Source: Nocardioides sp. (GTDB lineage: Bacteria; Actinomycetota; Actinomycetes; Propionibacteriales; Nocardioidaceae). From it: a stretch of 14,755 nt of DNA. The translations under genes and the position numbers were made by a program. Under the pieces are notes generated by a model. That model worked only from the letters and a program-made list of their open reading frames with translations. It was not told the DNA's origin and ran no database searches. The stretch lies in NCBI GenBank assembly GCA_021166815.1, contig JAJPEO010000266.1, positions 1-14,755 on the forward strand, in the 5' to 3' direction. Shown one piece after another: positions 7,822 through 13,666 of this stretch (positions are counted from its first letter, which is position 1; each line of letters begins with the position of its first letter).

Positions 7822-7851
7822 TTGCGACACCTCACGGCCCGGGCGTAGAAA
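7822..7851 (+). promoter_or_regulatory. Candidate plus-strand promoter in the intergenic region
   Basis: TTGCGA (7822-7827) and TAGAAA (7846-7851) are separated by 18 bases, a reasonable spacing for the housekeeping sigma factor. A transcript would start near 7858, ahead of the tandem G6 motif and the 7911-7927 hairpin. The -35 overlaps the GTGTC/GACAC hairpin. There is no accepted gene downstream on this strand, which lowers confidence. Confidence 0.3.
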
Positions 7852-7870
7852 GGTCTCACGAGACCCCGCA

Positions 7871-7888
7871 GGGGGGATCAGGGGGGAT
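7871..7888 (+). repeat. Tandem GGGGGGAT motif, two copies 10 bases apart
   Basis: Two exact GGGGGGAT copies are separated by CA. On the plus strand the first copy could act as a ribosome site for an ATG at 7887. On the minus strand the same sequence presents two CCCCCC runs four bases apart, which recalls the actinobacterial 6C RNA. That RNA needs each C-run in its own hairpin loop, which this spacing does not allow. Confidence 0.6.
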
Positions 7889-8003
7889 GGCTCCGAGGAG
7901 AAGGCCCACACGCAGGCAGCGCCTGCGCGGCGGCGGGGTGACTACGCCGTCGGGACCGGACAAGAAGAGTCTTGGATTGGGAGCGTCACCGTCACCGATC
8001 ACC

Positions 8004-8040
8004 GAAGGGCTCTTGCGACTCATACTCGCAAGGGCCCTTC
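8004..8040. terminator. Long hairpin, probable terminator of the DUF1876-like gene
   Basis: Arms of 15 bases (starting GAAGGGC and ending GCCCTTC) pair with one mismatch position around a 7-base loop. It lies 28 bases past the stop of the minus-strand gene at 8069. No T-run follows on either strand, which is common for actinobacterial terminators. It could stop transcription from both directions. Confidence 0.6.
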
Positions 8041-8068
8041 ACCACGTCAGCGCCAACGCGCCCTGGCC

Positions 8069-8338
8069 TCAGTGGTCCAGGAAGACGTCCTCGTGGGTCG
8101 CGTCGGAGATGTCGTCGGACGTCGTGCCCAACAGCTGCCTGGCCAGGTCGGCCAGGGCGCGGGAGACCGCGAGCTCGTCGCCGATCTCGGGGATGTCGCT
8201 GTCCTTGCGGCCCAGCCGCGCGACCCCCCGCCCGGCGAGGCGTGTGGCCCCCGGTTCGGTGTGGAGGTGGGCGATCGCGTGGGTGACGCCGTCCTCCTCG
8301 GTGATCGTGATCGGGACCGTCCAGGTCTTGGTGTGCAT
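8069..8338 (-). CDS. DUF1876 (dsRBD-like) small protein
   Basis: An 89-residue soluble protein resembling the actinobacterial DUF1876 family, whose members adopt a dsRBD-like alpha/beta fold; function is not established. Recognisable features are the opening strand KTWTVPITITEEDG (4-17), the histidine-containing AIAHLHTE (about 21-28), the conserved PEIGDELAVSRAL stretch (about 50-62) and a C-terminal helix with an acidic tail. AAGGGGG lies seven bases before the ATG, supporting this start. It reads in the same direction as the accessory operon but is separated from it by 108 bases, and a strong hairpin follows. No membrane or signal segment is seen. Family assignment is from remembered family pattern, not a search. 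Confidence 0.85.
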   Translation of the reverse strand: MHTKTWTVPITITEEDGVTHAIAHLHTEPGATRLAGRGVARLGRKDSDIPEIGDELAVSRALADLARQLLGTTSDDISDATHEDVFLDH

Positions 8339-8446
8339 CGTCAGACCCCCTTCTCGCCAGTGGTCCGTCCATCGTGCGGCTGCGTCCGGCAGGCGGACTA
8401 GAGCCGATGGACCCTTTCGGCGCGCGACCCCGCCGAGGTGGGGGCC
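8339..8446. other. 108-base gap between accessory operon and DUF1876-like gene
   Basis: The gap holds the ribosome site of the DUF1876-like gene and two weak GC hairpins. One is GTCCG/CGGAC (8384-8398, loop GCAGG); the other is a CCCC/GGGG pairing within about 8428-8444, just past the stop of the 691-residue gene. Neither has a T-run. No clear promoter is visible, so read-through from the operon into the small gene cannot be excluded. Confidence 0.35.
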
Positions 8447-10522
8447 TCAGCGACCGGCTCCGGCCGGAAGGCGGGTGTTGAGGTAGGCCTGCTGGTCGGC
8501 AGGGATGGGAGGCGTGGCCACCGCCACGTCCGGGCCCCGTCGCACGATCTCCTCCGGCGCCGCCGGCAGCATCCAGTCGGCGAAGGACCGCGAGACGACC
8601 TGGTGCGGTCGTACCCATCGGATGCCGCCGAAGGCGTTGAGCTCGATCTCGCCCTCGAACTCGAACTTCCCGTTGTCGACCGGGTCGTAGGTGCCGGCGT
8701 AGCGGTAGGTGAAGGGCCAGGCCCGCGGGTCGGTGCCGCTGGGGATCCGCCCCATCAGCGACACGGTCACCGACAGCTCGGAGACCGTCCAGTCCGATGA
8801 CTCGCCCTGCGCCTTCTTGAAGACCGGCGTCTCGATCTCCCCGTACGCGTTTCCACCCCACTCGACGACGAGCTCGGCGTTCGCGTTGCCGACGTAGAGC
8901 TGCGGGAAGGACAGGAAGCGACGGGTGTACGTACGCCGCGCCGCGGGAGCTCCCGGCATCGCCAGCCGTGCCGGGGGGTCCAGGAGGCGGTCGGCCTTGT
9001 CGAAGCTGAGGGACAGGTTGCCGCGCTCGGCCTGGTACTGCGCCTGGGCGATGGACCCGGCTGCCAGCCCCCACTCCACCGCCTCGACGAGGCCGATCGC
9101 GGCGGCGGGGTTCTGCTGGTAGGAGTAGTCGCGGACCTCGCGCGACGCCGGCACCGTGACGGCGGGGACCGGGCCGGTGAAGAGCTCGGCCTCCGCGCGG
9201 CGTCGGACCTGGAGCGCGGCGCTGTCGACCAGCACCCCGTTGCGGCGCACCTTCGTCCACCTCGCGATCTCGGCCGGCACCTGGTCGAGCCGTCCCTCGC
9301 CGAGGAGCCGGTAGGCCGTCGAGGCGAGGAATGCGCGCCTGCCGATGCCGCACGCGAACGACACGAGCGCGTCGATCTGGGGCTGGGTGAGCGCCACCGG
9401 GATCTGCTCGGCGACGAGGTGCTCGGCGGCGGCGATCCGCCGGGCCAGCTCGGCCTCGCCCTCGGCGTCCCGCGGGGCGAGCGGTCGCTCCCATCCCTCG
9501 ACGAACGTCTTGCCCTGGGGCGAGAGCCGGCGTCCGGTCGACAGCGAGTACGCCGTGGCCACGGGCCGCAGCGCGCTCATCGCTCGGGTCGGCAGCACCG
9601 TCGTCACCAGGCTCATCCCGCTGGCGGCCGGCGCTGCCGGCAGCGCGTCGGTGGAGACGGTGAGGGATCCGTCACCGGCCACCTCGGGCCGGCTCGCGGC
9701 GATGACGTCGAGCCCGGACACGTCGATCGCCGGGGCGATGAGGCTGCCACCGGGCAGCACCGCCTGCGCGATGCTGCGCACCGCGTCGTTGAGCATCTCG
9801 ATGGTGCGGCGGTACGCCGACGTCACGGCGGTCTCGAAGGACGTCCCGCCCTTCCACGCGGTCCAGAAGAGGTGGGTGGCCGGTTCCGGCAGGTTGTTGT
9901 TGCGCACGGTCCCGGCGCTGGCCCGGGCGCCGGCATCGAGCCAGGCCTGGTTCAGGCTCGCGCCCACGCAGCTCATCATGTAGACGGTCCTGATGTTCAG
10001 GGGTCCTCCGAGCTCGGTGCGCAGGCCGCGGATCTTCGCCGCGTCGATCCCGCTGCCGGCGGCGATGTAGCCGCTGTCGCCGTGGGTGAGGACCAGCACG
10101 TCGACCACGTGGCCGGCCCGGGTCGCGGCGAAGAGCTTGTCGCGGAGCTCGGCGTACGTGGCCGTCGAGTTGCGCAGGACGTGCACCGCCCCGTAGGTCG
10201 CGGGTGCGGCGGCCTGGTAGCGGTTGAGGGTCAGCTCGGCCGACTCGAGCAGGTCGTCGGTGACGCCCTTCAGCCACTCCCGCAGCCGGGCGGCGACCGA
10301 GCCGCGGATGTCGTCGGAGACCAGCGACGACCCCGGCAGCAGGTCGACGACGCCGTCGATGAACGGCCGCAGGTTGAGGTCGATGCCGCCGTTCTCGAGC
10401 AGCACGACCAGCTCGCGGGACGTCGCTGCCTGGGGCACGACCCAGGAGGGCGTGGGGCGGTGGCCGTACGACGTCCGGCGCCGGGCGGTCGTGAGGAAGC
10501 GGTTGTCGTAGCCCATGGTCAT
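8447..10522 (-). CDS. Caspase/CHAT-like protease fused to a degenerate GH24 lysozyme-like domain
   Basis: A 691-residue cytoplasmic-looking protein, last of the accessory operon. The N-terminal part (about 105-255) has the clan CD cysteine-protease pattern: a hydrophobic strand ending in THG (H147) and, 38 residues on, a second strand ending in MMSC (C185), then AWLDAGARASAG, as in CHAT and caspase folds. The middle part (about 331-450) resembles phage lysozyme GH24: FVEGWE (340-345), LTQPQIDALVSF (378-389), a STAYRLL helix and an RRRAEAELF end (440-448). The segment that should carry the catalytic Asp and the Thr-Ile-Gly-Tyr-Gly loop is missing. The C-terminal 230 residues are beta-rich and unrecognised. 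AGAGAGGA precedes the ATG, one base after the preceding stop. A second ATG two codons in is an alternative start. Protease activity is inferred from motifs only. Confidence 0.8.
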   Translation of the reverse strand: MTMGYDNRFLTTARRRTSYGHRPTPSWVVPQAATSRELVVLLENGGIDLNLRPFIDGVVDLLPGSSLVSDDIRGSVAARLREWLKGVTDDLLESAELTLNRYQAAAPATYGAVHVLRNSTATYAELRDKLFAATRAGHVVDVLVLTHGDSGYIAAGSGIDAAKIRGLRTELGGPLNIRTVYMMSCVGASLNQAWLDAGARASAGTVRNNNLPEPATHLFWTAWKGGTSFETAVTSAYRRTIEMLNDAVRSIAQAVLPGGSLIAPAIDVSGLDVIAASRPEVAGDGSLTVSTDALPAAPAASGMSLVTTVLPTRAMSALRPVATAYSLSTGRRLSPQGKTFVEGWERPLAPRDAEGEAELARRIAAAEHLVAEQIPVALTQPQIDALVSFACGIGRRAFLASTAYRLLGEGRLDQVPAEIARWTKVRRNGVLVDSAALQVRRRAEAELFTGPVPAVTVPASREVRDYSYQQNPAAAIGLVEAVEWGLAAGSIAQAQYQAERGNLSLSFDKADRLLDPPARLAMPGAPAARRTYTRRFLSFPQLYVGNANAELVVEWGGNAYGEIETPVFKKAQGESSDWTVSELSVTVSLMGRIPSGTDPRAWPFTYRYAGTYDPVDNGKFEFEGEIELNAFGGIRWVRPHQVVSRSFADWMLPAAPEEIVRRGPDVAVATPPIPADQQAYLNTRLPAGAGR

Positions 10523-10523
10523 C

Positions 10524-12653
10524 TCACGGGTCCTCTCTCATCTTGCCGCTGTCGATCAGTGCCCTGACCAGCGAGTCGAGCTGGGCGGTCACCAGTGCTG
10601 CGGTCGCCGTCACGAGCTCGGCGTTGTTGGGGTCGGTGTAGGCCTCGATCGCACGCGTGATGGCGGCGCGGCCGCTGCTCGTCGGGTGCGGGGTGTAGCG
10701 CCAGACCTTCTGCTGCAGGCCCGAGGGGTTGAGGTTGCTGACCTGGATCGACGGGTCGCTGAGGTTGTCGACGGACTGCTGGACCGCCTTGCGCATGATC
10801 GCCAGCGAGGTGGGGTTCATCGAGCCGTCGCCGGTCGCCGTCCAAGCGGGGTCGCCGGCGTCGTTGACCACTTCCACGCCGTCGCGGTTGAGCTTGTCGT
10901 GGATGATCTTGACCGCCAGGTTCGCGATCCTGACCGGCTCGGCCTCGGCGGCCTGCTGGAGCACCTCCGCGAACATCCGCCAGTGCCGGATGTTGGGGTG
11001 CAGGTCCACGCAGTAGCCGTACGCGCACAGCGGTGCGCTGGACTCCAGTTGGCTGAAGCGCTGCGCCACGCGTCCGGTGTACGAGCGCTCGGCGACCTTG
11101 CTGAAGAAGGACCTCGCCGCGTCGTTGAGACCACCGCCGGAGAAGAAGCGGCTCCGGAACCGCGCGATGACGGACTCCTTGTTGATGAGGTGTCCCGCGG
11201 CGAAGGCGTCGGTGAGGAAGTGGTCCGCGAAGGCGTTGGTGATGAGCGGTCCCTCGAGGAACGGGCTCGCGTTCGGGTGCTGCAGGACCAGCTGGGAGGC
11301 CTCGTTCAGTGCCTGCTCGTGAAGCTCCTCCCAGCGTCGGCGGTTGTCCTGCTCCCGGCCGGCGGTCATCCCGGTGAGGGCGGCCGGGGAGAAGTGGTCG
11401 TAGTTGGTCTCGGCCAGCTGGAGGTAGCGACCACCGGTGGCGGAGTCCCACTCGCTGTTGCTGACGTCCTTGCCGGGATCACGCCGTCCGTCGCGGTAGT
11501 ACTCGGTGTTCCGGGTGATCAGCGCCTTGAGCCGGGAGAGCTCGGCGGGCGCGGCGTTCTTCAGCTCGGCGACGGAGCCGAAGAAGTCGCCCATCGCGAT
11601 CACCTGGCCGTACGAGAACGGCACGCCCTGCCCCGAGCCGACGCGCAGCTGGTCGGGGTAGAGGTCACCCGCCGCGAGCACGTGCTCGCCGGTGTCGAAC
11701 ATCGCGGTGCTCCGCTCGGGAGCCACGGTGAGCGCCAGCGAGGAGGCCCCGCAGCCGGCGTGCCAGTCGGGGATCGAGTCCCACGGGCCGCGCTGGTGGT
11801 ACGCCGCGATCGTCGCCGGCGGTGTGGGCCGGTTGCGGTCGATGGCCTCGAGGTCGTGGATGAACTCAGCGGTCCCGGTGCTCGCCGGCACCGCCGCGAC
11901 CACGGGGGCGCTCGAGGCCGCGGCGGGCGTCGCCTTCTCCACGTGGCGCTGGTCCTCGAGCCGGTCGAAGACGTCGAAGCGGCGGCGCAGCTCGACCTCG
12001 CCGAGGTCGAACGTGTTCGAGTGCTCGAGGCTGGCCGCGATCCGGTCGAAGATCGCGTGCTGGTCCGAGGGGCTCGGGCCCGGAGGCGGGGGTGGGGGCG
12101 GCGCGGCCTGGCCGCGCTCGCGCAGGCCCCCCGTCTGGGGGTCGTAGACCTTGCGACCGGAGAGGATCGCCTCCATGTCGGCTGCCAGCTGGTCGTCGTC
12201 GGGCGTGGTGGGCTTCGCAGCGACCGGCTTCTCCCCGCCCGGCGCCGCGTCGGGTGCGGTCACGGGTGGGGCTGCCGGGGGTCGGGAGGGCGTGGGGTCG
12301 CTCGTCCGCTGCTGGGCCTGCTCGGGCACCGGTGGCGGGGCTGCTTCCGGTGCAGGAGTCGGCGGTGCGGGCTCGAGCGGCGGCGCGGGCGCTGGGGCGG
12401 TGTCGACGGGCGGCGCGGTGTCGATTGGCGGCGCGGTGGCCGTGGGCGGCTCGGGCCGGTCGACGACGTACTCCTCGAGCGGGGCCTCGGGCGTCGCCGG
12501 CTCCAGCACCTCGGCGCCGGTGTCGGCCGAGAGGCTCAGGGCCACCGGGCCCGCGGTGGCCGCTCGCGCCGGCCGCCGGCGTCGCGGAAGGCCGTAGTGC
12601 CCGCCCACCAGGGCGGCGTAGTCATCGTTGCGGGTCATCGGTCGTGCGTACAT
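10524..12653 (-). CDS. Pro/Ala-rich protein with phospholipase C/S1-P1 nuclease-like metal motif
   Basis: A 709-residue protein with no signal peptide or membrane helix. Residues 1-195 are low complexity, dominated by Pro, Ala and Thr and ending in a seven-proline run (185-191). A conserved-looking helical segment HAIFDRIAASLEHSNTFDLG follows (199-218). The globular part starts near 285: MFDTGEH (318-324), a YGQVIAMGDFFGS segment (348-360), and then ADHFLTDAFAAGH, in which H478, D482 and H488 form HxxxDxxxxxH. That spacing equals the His118-Asp122-His128 zinc ligands of Bacillus cereus phospholipase C and the related S1/P1 nucleases. Further His/Asp candidates are D419-H420, H445 and H585. 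Hydrolase activity is unproven. The start ATG lies six bases after the previous stop; an in-frame ATG five codons later is the alternative. Confidence 0.75.
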   Translation of the reverse strand: MYARPMTRNDDYAALVGGHYGLPRRRRPARAATAGPVALSLSADTGAEVLEPATPEAPLEEYVVDRPEPPTATAPPIDTAPPVDTAPAPAPPLEPAPPTPAPEAAPPPVPEQAQQRTSDPTPSRPPAAPPVTAPDAAPGGEKPVAAKPTTPDDDQLAADMEAILSGRKVYDPQTGGLRERGQAAPPPPPPPGPSPSDQHAIFDRIAASLEHSNTFDLGEVELRRRFDVFDRLEDQRHVEKATPAAASSAPVVAAVPASTGTAEFIHDLEAIDRNRPTPPATIAAYHQRGPWDSIPDWHAGCGASSLALTVAPERSTAMFDTGEHVLAAGDLYPDQLRVGSGQGVPFSYGQVIAMGDFFGSVAELKNAAPAELSRLKALITRNTEYYRDGRRDPGKDVSNSEWDSATGGRYLQLAETNYDHFSPAALTGMTAGREQDNRRRWEELHEQALNEASQLVLQHPNASPFLEGPLITNAFADHFLTDAFAAGHLINKESVIARFRSRFFSGGGLNDAARSFFSKVAERSYTGRVAQRFSQLESSAPLCAYGYCVDLHPNIRHWRMFAEVLQQAAEAEPVRIANLAVKIIHDKLNRDGVEVVNDAGDPAWTATGDGSMNPTSLAIMRKAVQQSVDNLSDPSIQVSNLNPSGLQQKVWRYTPHPTSSGRAAITRAIEAYTDPNNAELVTATAALVTAQLDSLVRALIDSGKMREDP

Positions 12654-12659
12654 CTCATC

Positions 12660-13394
12660 TCACGCCTTCACGTTCACTCTCACCACGGCATACGGGTCGA
12701 AGGTCACGACGACCTCGTTGTCGGCGCGGAGCGGGTGCTCCGGGTCGACGAGCAGCTCCAGGTGGCCCGGCCCGCTGGAGAGGACCTCCACGAGCCGCCC
12801 GTTGAGCACGGCCACCGGGGGGAACGTCGGGTCGACGCTCAGGTTGCGTCCCTCCATCAGCAGGCACGGACGCCCGGCCGAGGTCGCGATGCTCATGCCC
12901 TCCAGCCGCGGTGCCTCGTTGCTGCGCCGGGCCTTGCGGATCTTGCGGGCCAGCTCGGTGTAGTCGAGCGCCGAGTCGGTCGCCTGCTTGAGGTTCACCT
13001 TGCGCTCCTCCAGCGCCTGCAGGTCGTCGACGGAGCTGACGCCGATGCGGCGCAACTTGCTCCGTGTCGTCGGGTCGACGTCGAGCTCGTCGATGCTGGG
13101 TGACGGCGCCGTGCCCTCCACGGGCTTCGAGCTGGCCCGCACCTGCTGGTCGGTCACCGAGCCGAGCTGGATGGTGAGCCGCGACGCGCCCTCCTCGCCC
13201 GGCCGCGCGGTGGTGAACCGCACCTGGTCGCCGTCGTAGGTCGGGAACGCGTTGACGTCGAGCGCGACCTCCTTGACCGAGTAGGTCAGCTTCTTGTTGA
13301 TGGCCTTCACCGCGAGCGTCTCCCTCGTCTTGTCCAGCTCGACCACGAGCGAGTCCACGAAGTCCTCGAGTCGCCAGGCAGCGTTCGCGGTCAT
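12660..13394 (-). CDS. Three-part protein: trypco2-like, helix-hairpin-helix-like and Ig-like regions
   Basis: A 244-residue protein. Residues about 8-85 show one helix followed by paired strands (LTYSVKEVALDVNAF, then RLTIQLGSV), a pattern like the trypsin-co-occurring domain 2 (trypco2) described in bacterial conflict systems. Residues about 101-157 contain PTTRSKLRRIGVSSVDDL, which reads as a helix-hairpin-helix, then a basic helix ending in KIRKARR. Residues about 165-244 look like an Ig/TIG-type beta sandwich (LLMEGRNL, then FPPVAVLNG). I chose the ATG at 13394 because GGAGG lies seven bases upstream and it overlaps the preceding stop as ATGA; the frame stays open upstream but there it is the antisense-like shadow of the neighbour. 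It may act as an adaptor binding DNA or protein; all domain calls are pattern-based. Confidence 0.75.
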   Translation of the reverse strand: MTANAAWRLEDFVDSLVVELDKTRETLAVKAINKKLTYSVKEVALDVNAFPTYDGDQVRFTTARPGEEGASRLTIQLGSVTDQQVRASSKPVEGTAPSPSIDELDVDPTTRSKLRRIGVSSVDDLQALEERKVNLKQATDSALDYTELARKIRKARRSNEAPRLEGMSIATSAGRPCLLMEGRNLSVDPTFPPVAVLNGRLVEVLSSGPGHLELLVDPEHPLRADNEVVVTFDPYAVVRVNVKA

Positions 13395-13666
13395 GGGTCC
13401 ACCTCCCCGCGCACGGCGGTGAACCGGACCTGGTGGAGCACCGGCAGCCAGCTGGTCTCCACGTGGTAGAGCGGGGGCGCCCCGCCCAGGACGACCCGTC
13501 CGCTCGCGTCGACGACGACGTCGAGCTCCACCGGCGTCTCGATCTCCAGCCCGGTCACCGTCGACCGCACGCCGGCCACCTCGTCGACCAGGTCGGGCAG
13601 GTCGGGGAGCAGCAGCGGCACCAGCTCGCCGACCGGTACGAACGCCTCGTCGATGCGGGCGTTCAT
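13391..13666 (-). CDS. Small conserved-looking protein of unknown function
   Basis: A 91-residue protein that I do not recognise. An N-terminal hydrophobic helix segment (ELVPLLLPDLPDLVDEVAGV, about 14-33, too broken by Pro and Asp for a membrane span) is followed by strands (LEIETPVELDVVVD, about 40-53) and a C-terminal strand pair ending in QVRFTAV. The helix-then-strand order resembles the N-terminal region of the next gene, so the two may be related small domains. GGAG lies six bases before the ATG. Both ends overlap neighbours as ATGA, which indicates fixed-ratio coupled translation with the upstream beta-rich protein and the downstream three-part protein. Confidence 0.75.
   Translation of the reverse strand: MNARIDEAFVPVGELVPLLLPDLPDLVDEVAGVRSTVTGLEIETPVELDVVVDASGRVVLGGAPPLYHVETSWLPVLHQVRFTAVRGEVDP

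Larger units (their letters stand above)
7751..8068. other. Convergent intergenic region with several hairpins; no convincing gene
   Basis: This 318-base gap lies between the tRNA terminator and the stop of the DUF1876-like gene. Three short perfect hairpins are visible before the large one at 8004-8040: GTGTC/GACAC (7817-7830, loop TTGC), GGTCT/AGACC (7852-7865, loop CACG) and CGCAGGC/GCCTGCG (7911-7927, loop AGC). A promoter-like pair and a tandem G6 motif lie among them. Plus-strand frames run through the region but continue antisense into the next gene and have an Arg-rich composition typical of spurious high-GC frames. A small structured RNA is possible but unproven. Confidence 0.4.

Noticed and set aside
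7800..7920. 6C RNA on the minus strand
   Set aside because: The 6C motif needs two separate hairpins with a C6 run in each loop. Here the runs are four bases apart and cannot sit in two loops.
7887..8486. Plus-strand gene starting at the ATG after the tandem G6 motif
   Set aside because: Signals ahead of it look good, but the frame runs through a strong hairpin and antisense across the DUF1876-like gene, with an Arg/Ser-rich shadow composition.
7992..9494. Minus-strand open frame of 500 codons across 7992-9494
   Set aside because: It is out of frame with both the DUF1876-like gene and the 691-residue gene and has shadow-type Arg/Pro-rich composition.
10515..13103. Plus-strand open frame of 862 codons
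   Set aside because: It is antisense to three coupled genes with recognisable domains, is dominated by Arg, Gly, Val and Leu, and shows no family motif. Long antisense frames are expected at this GC content.
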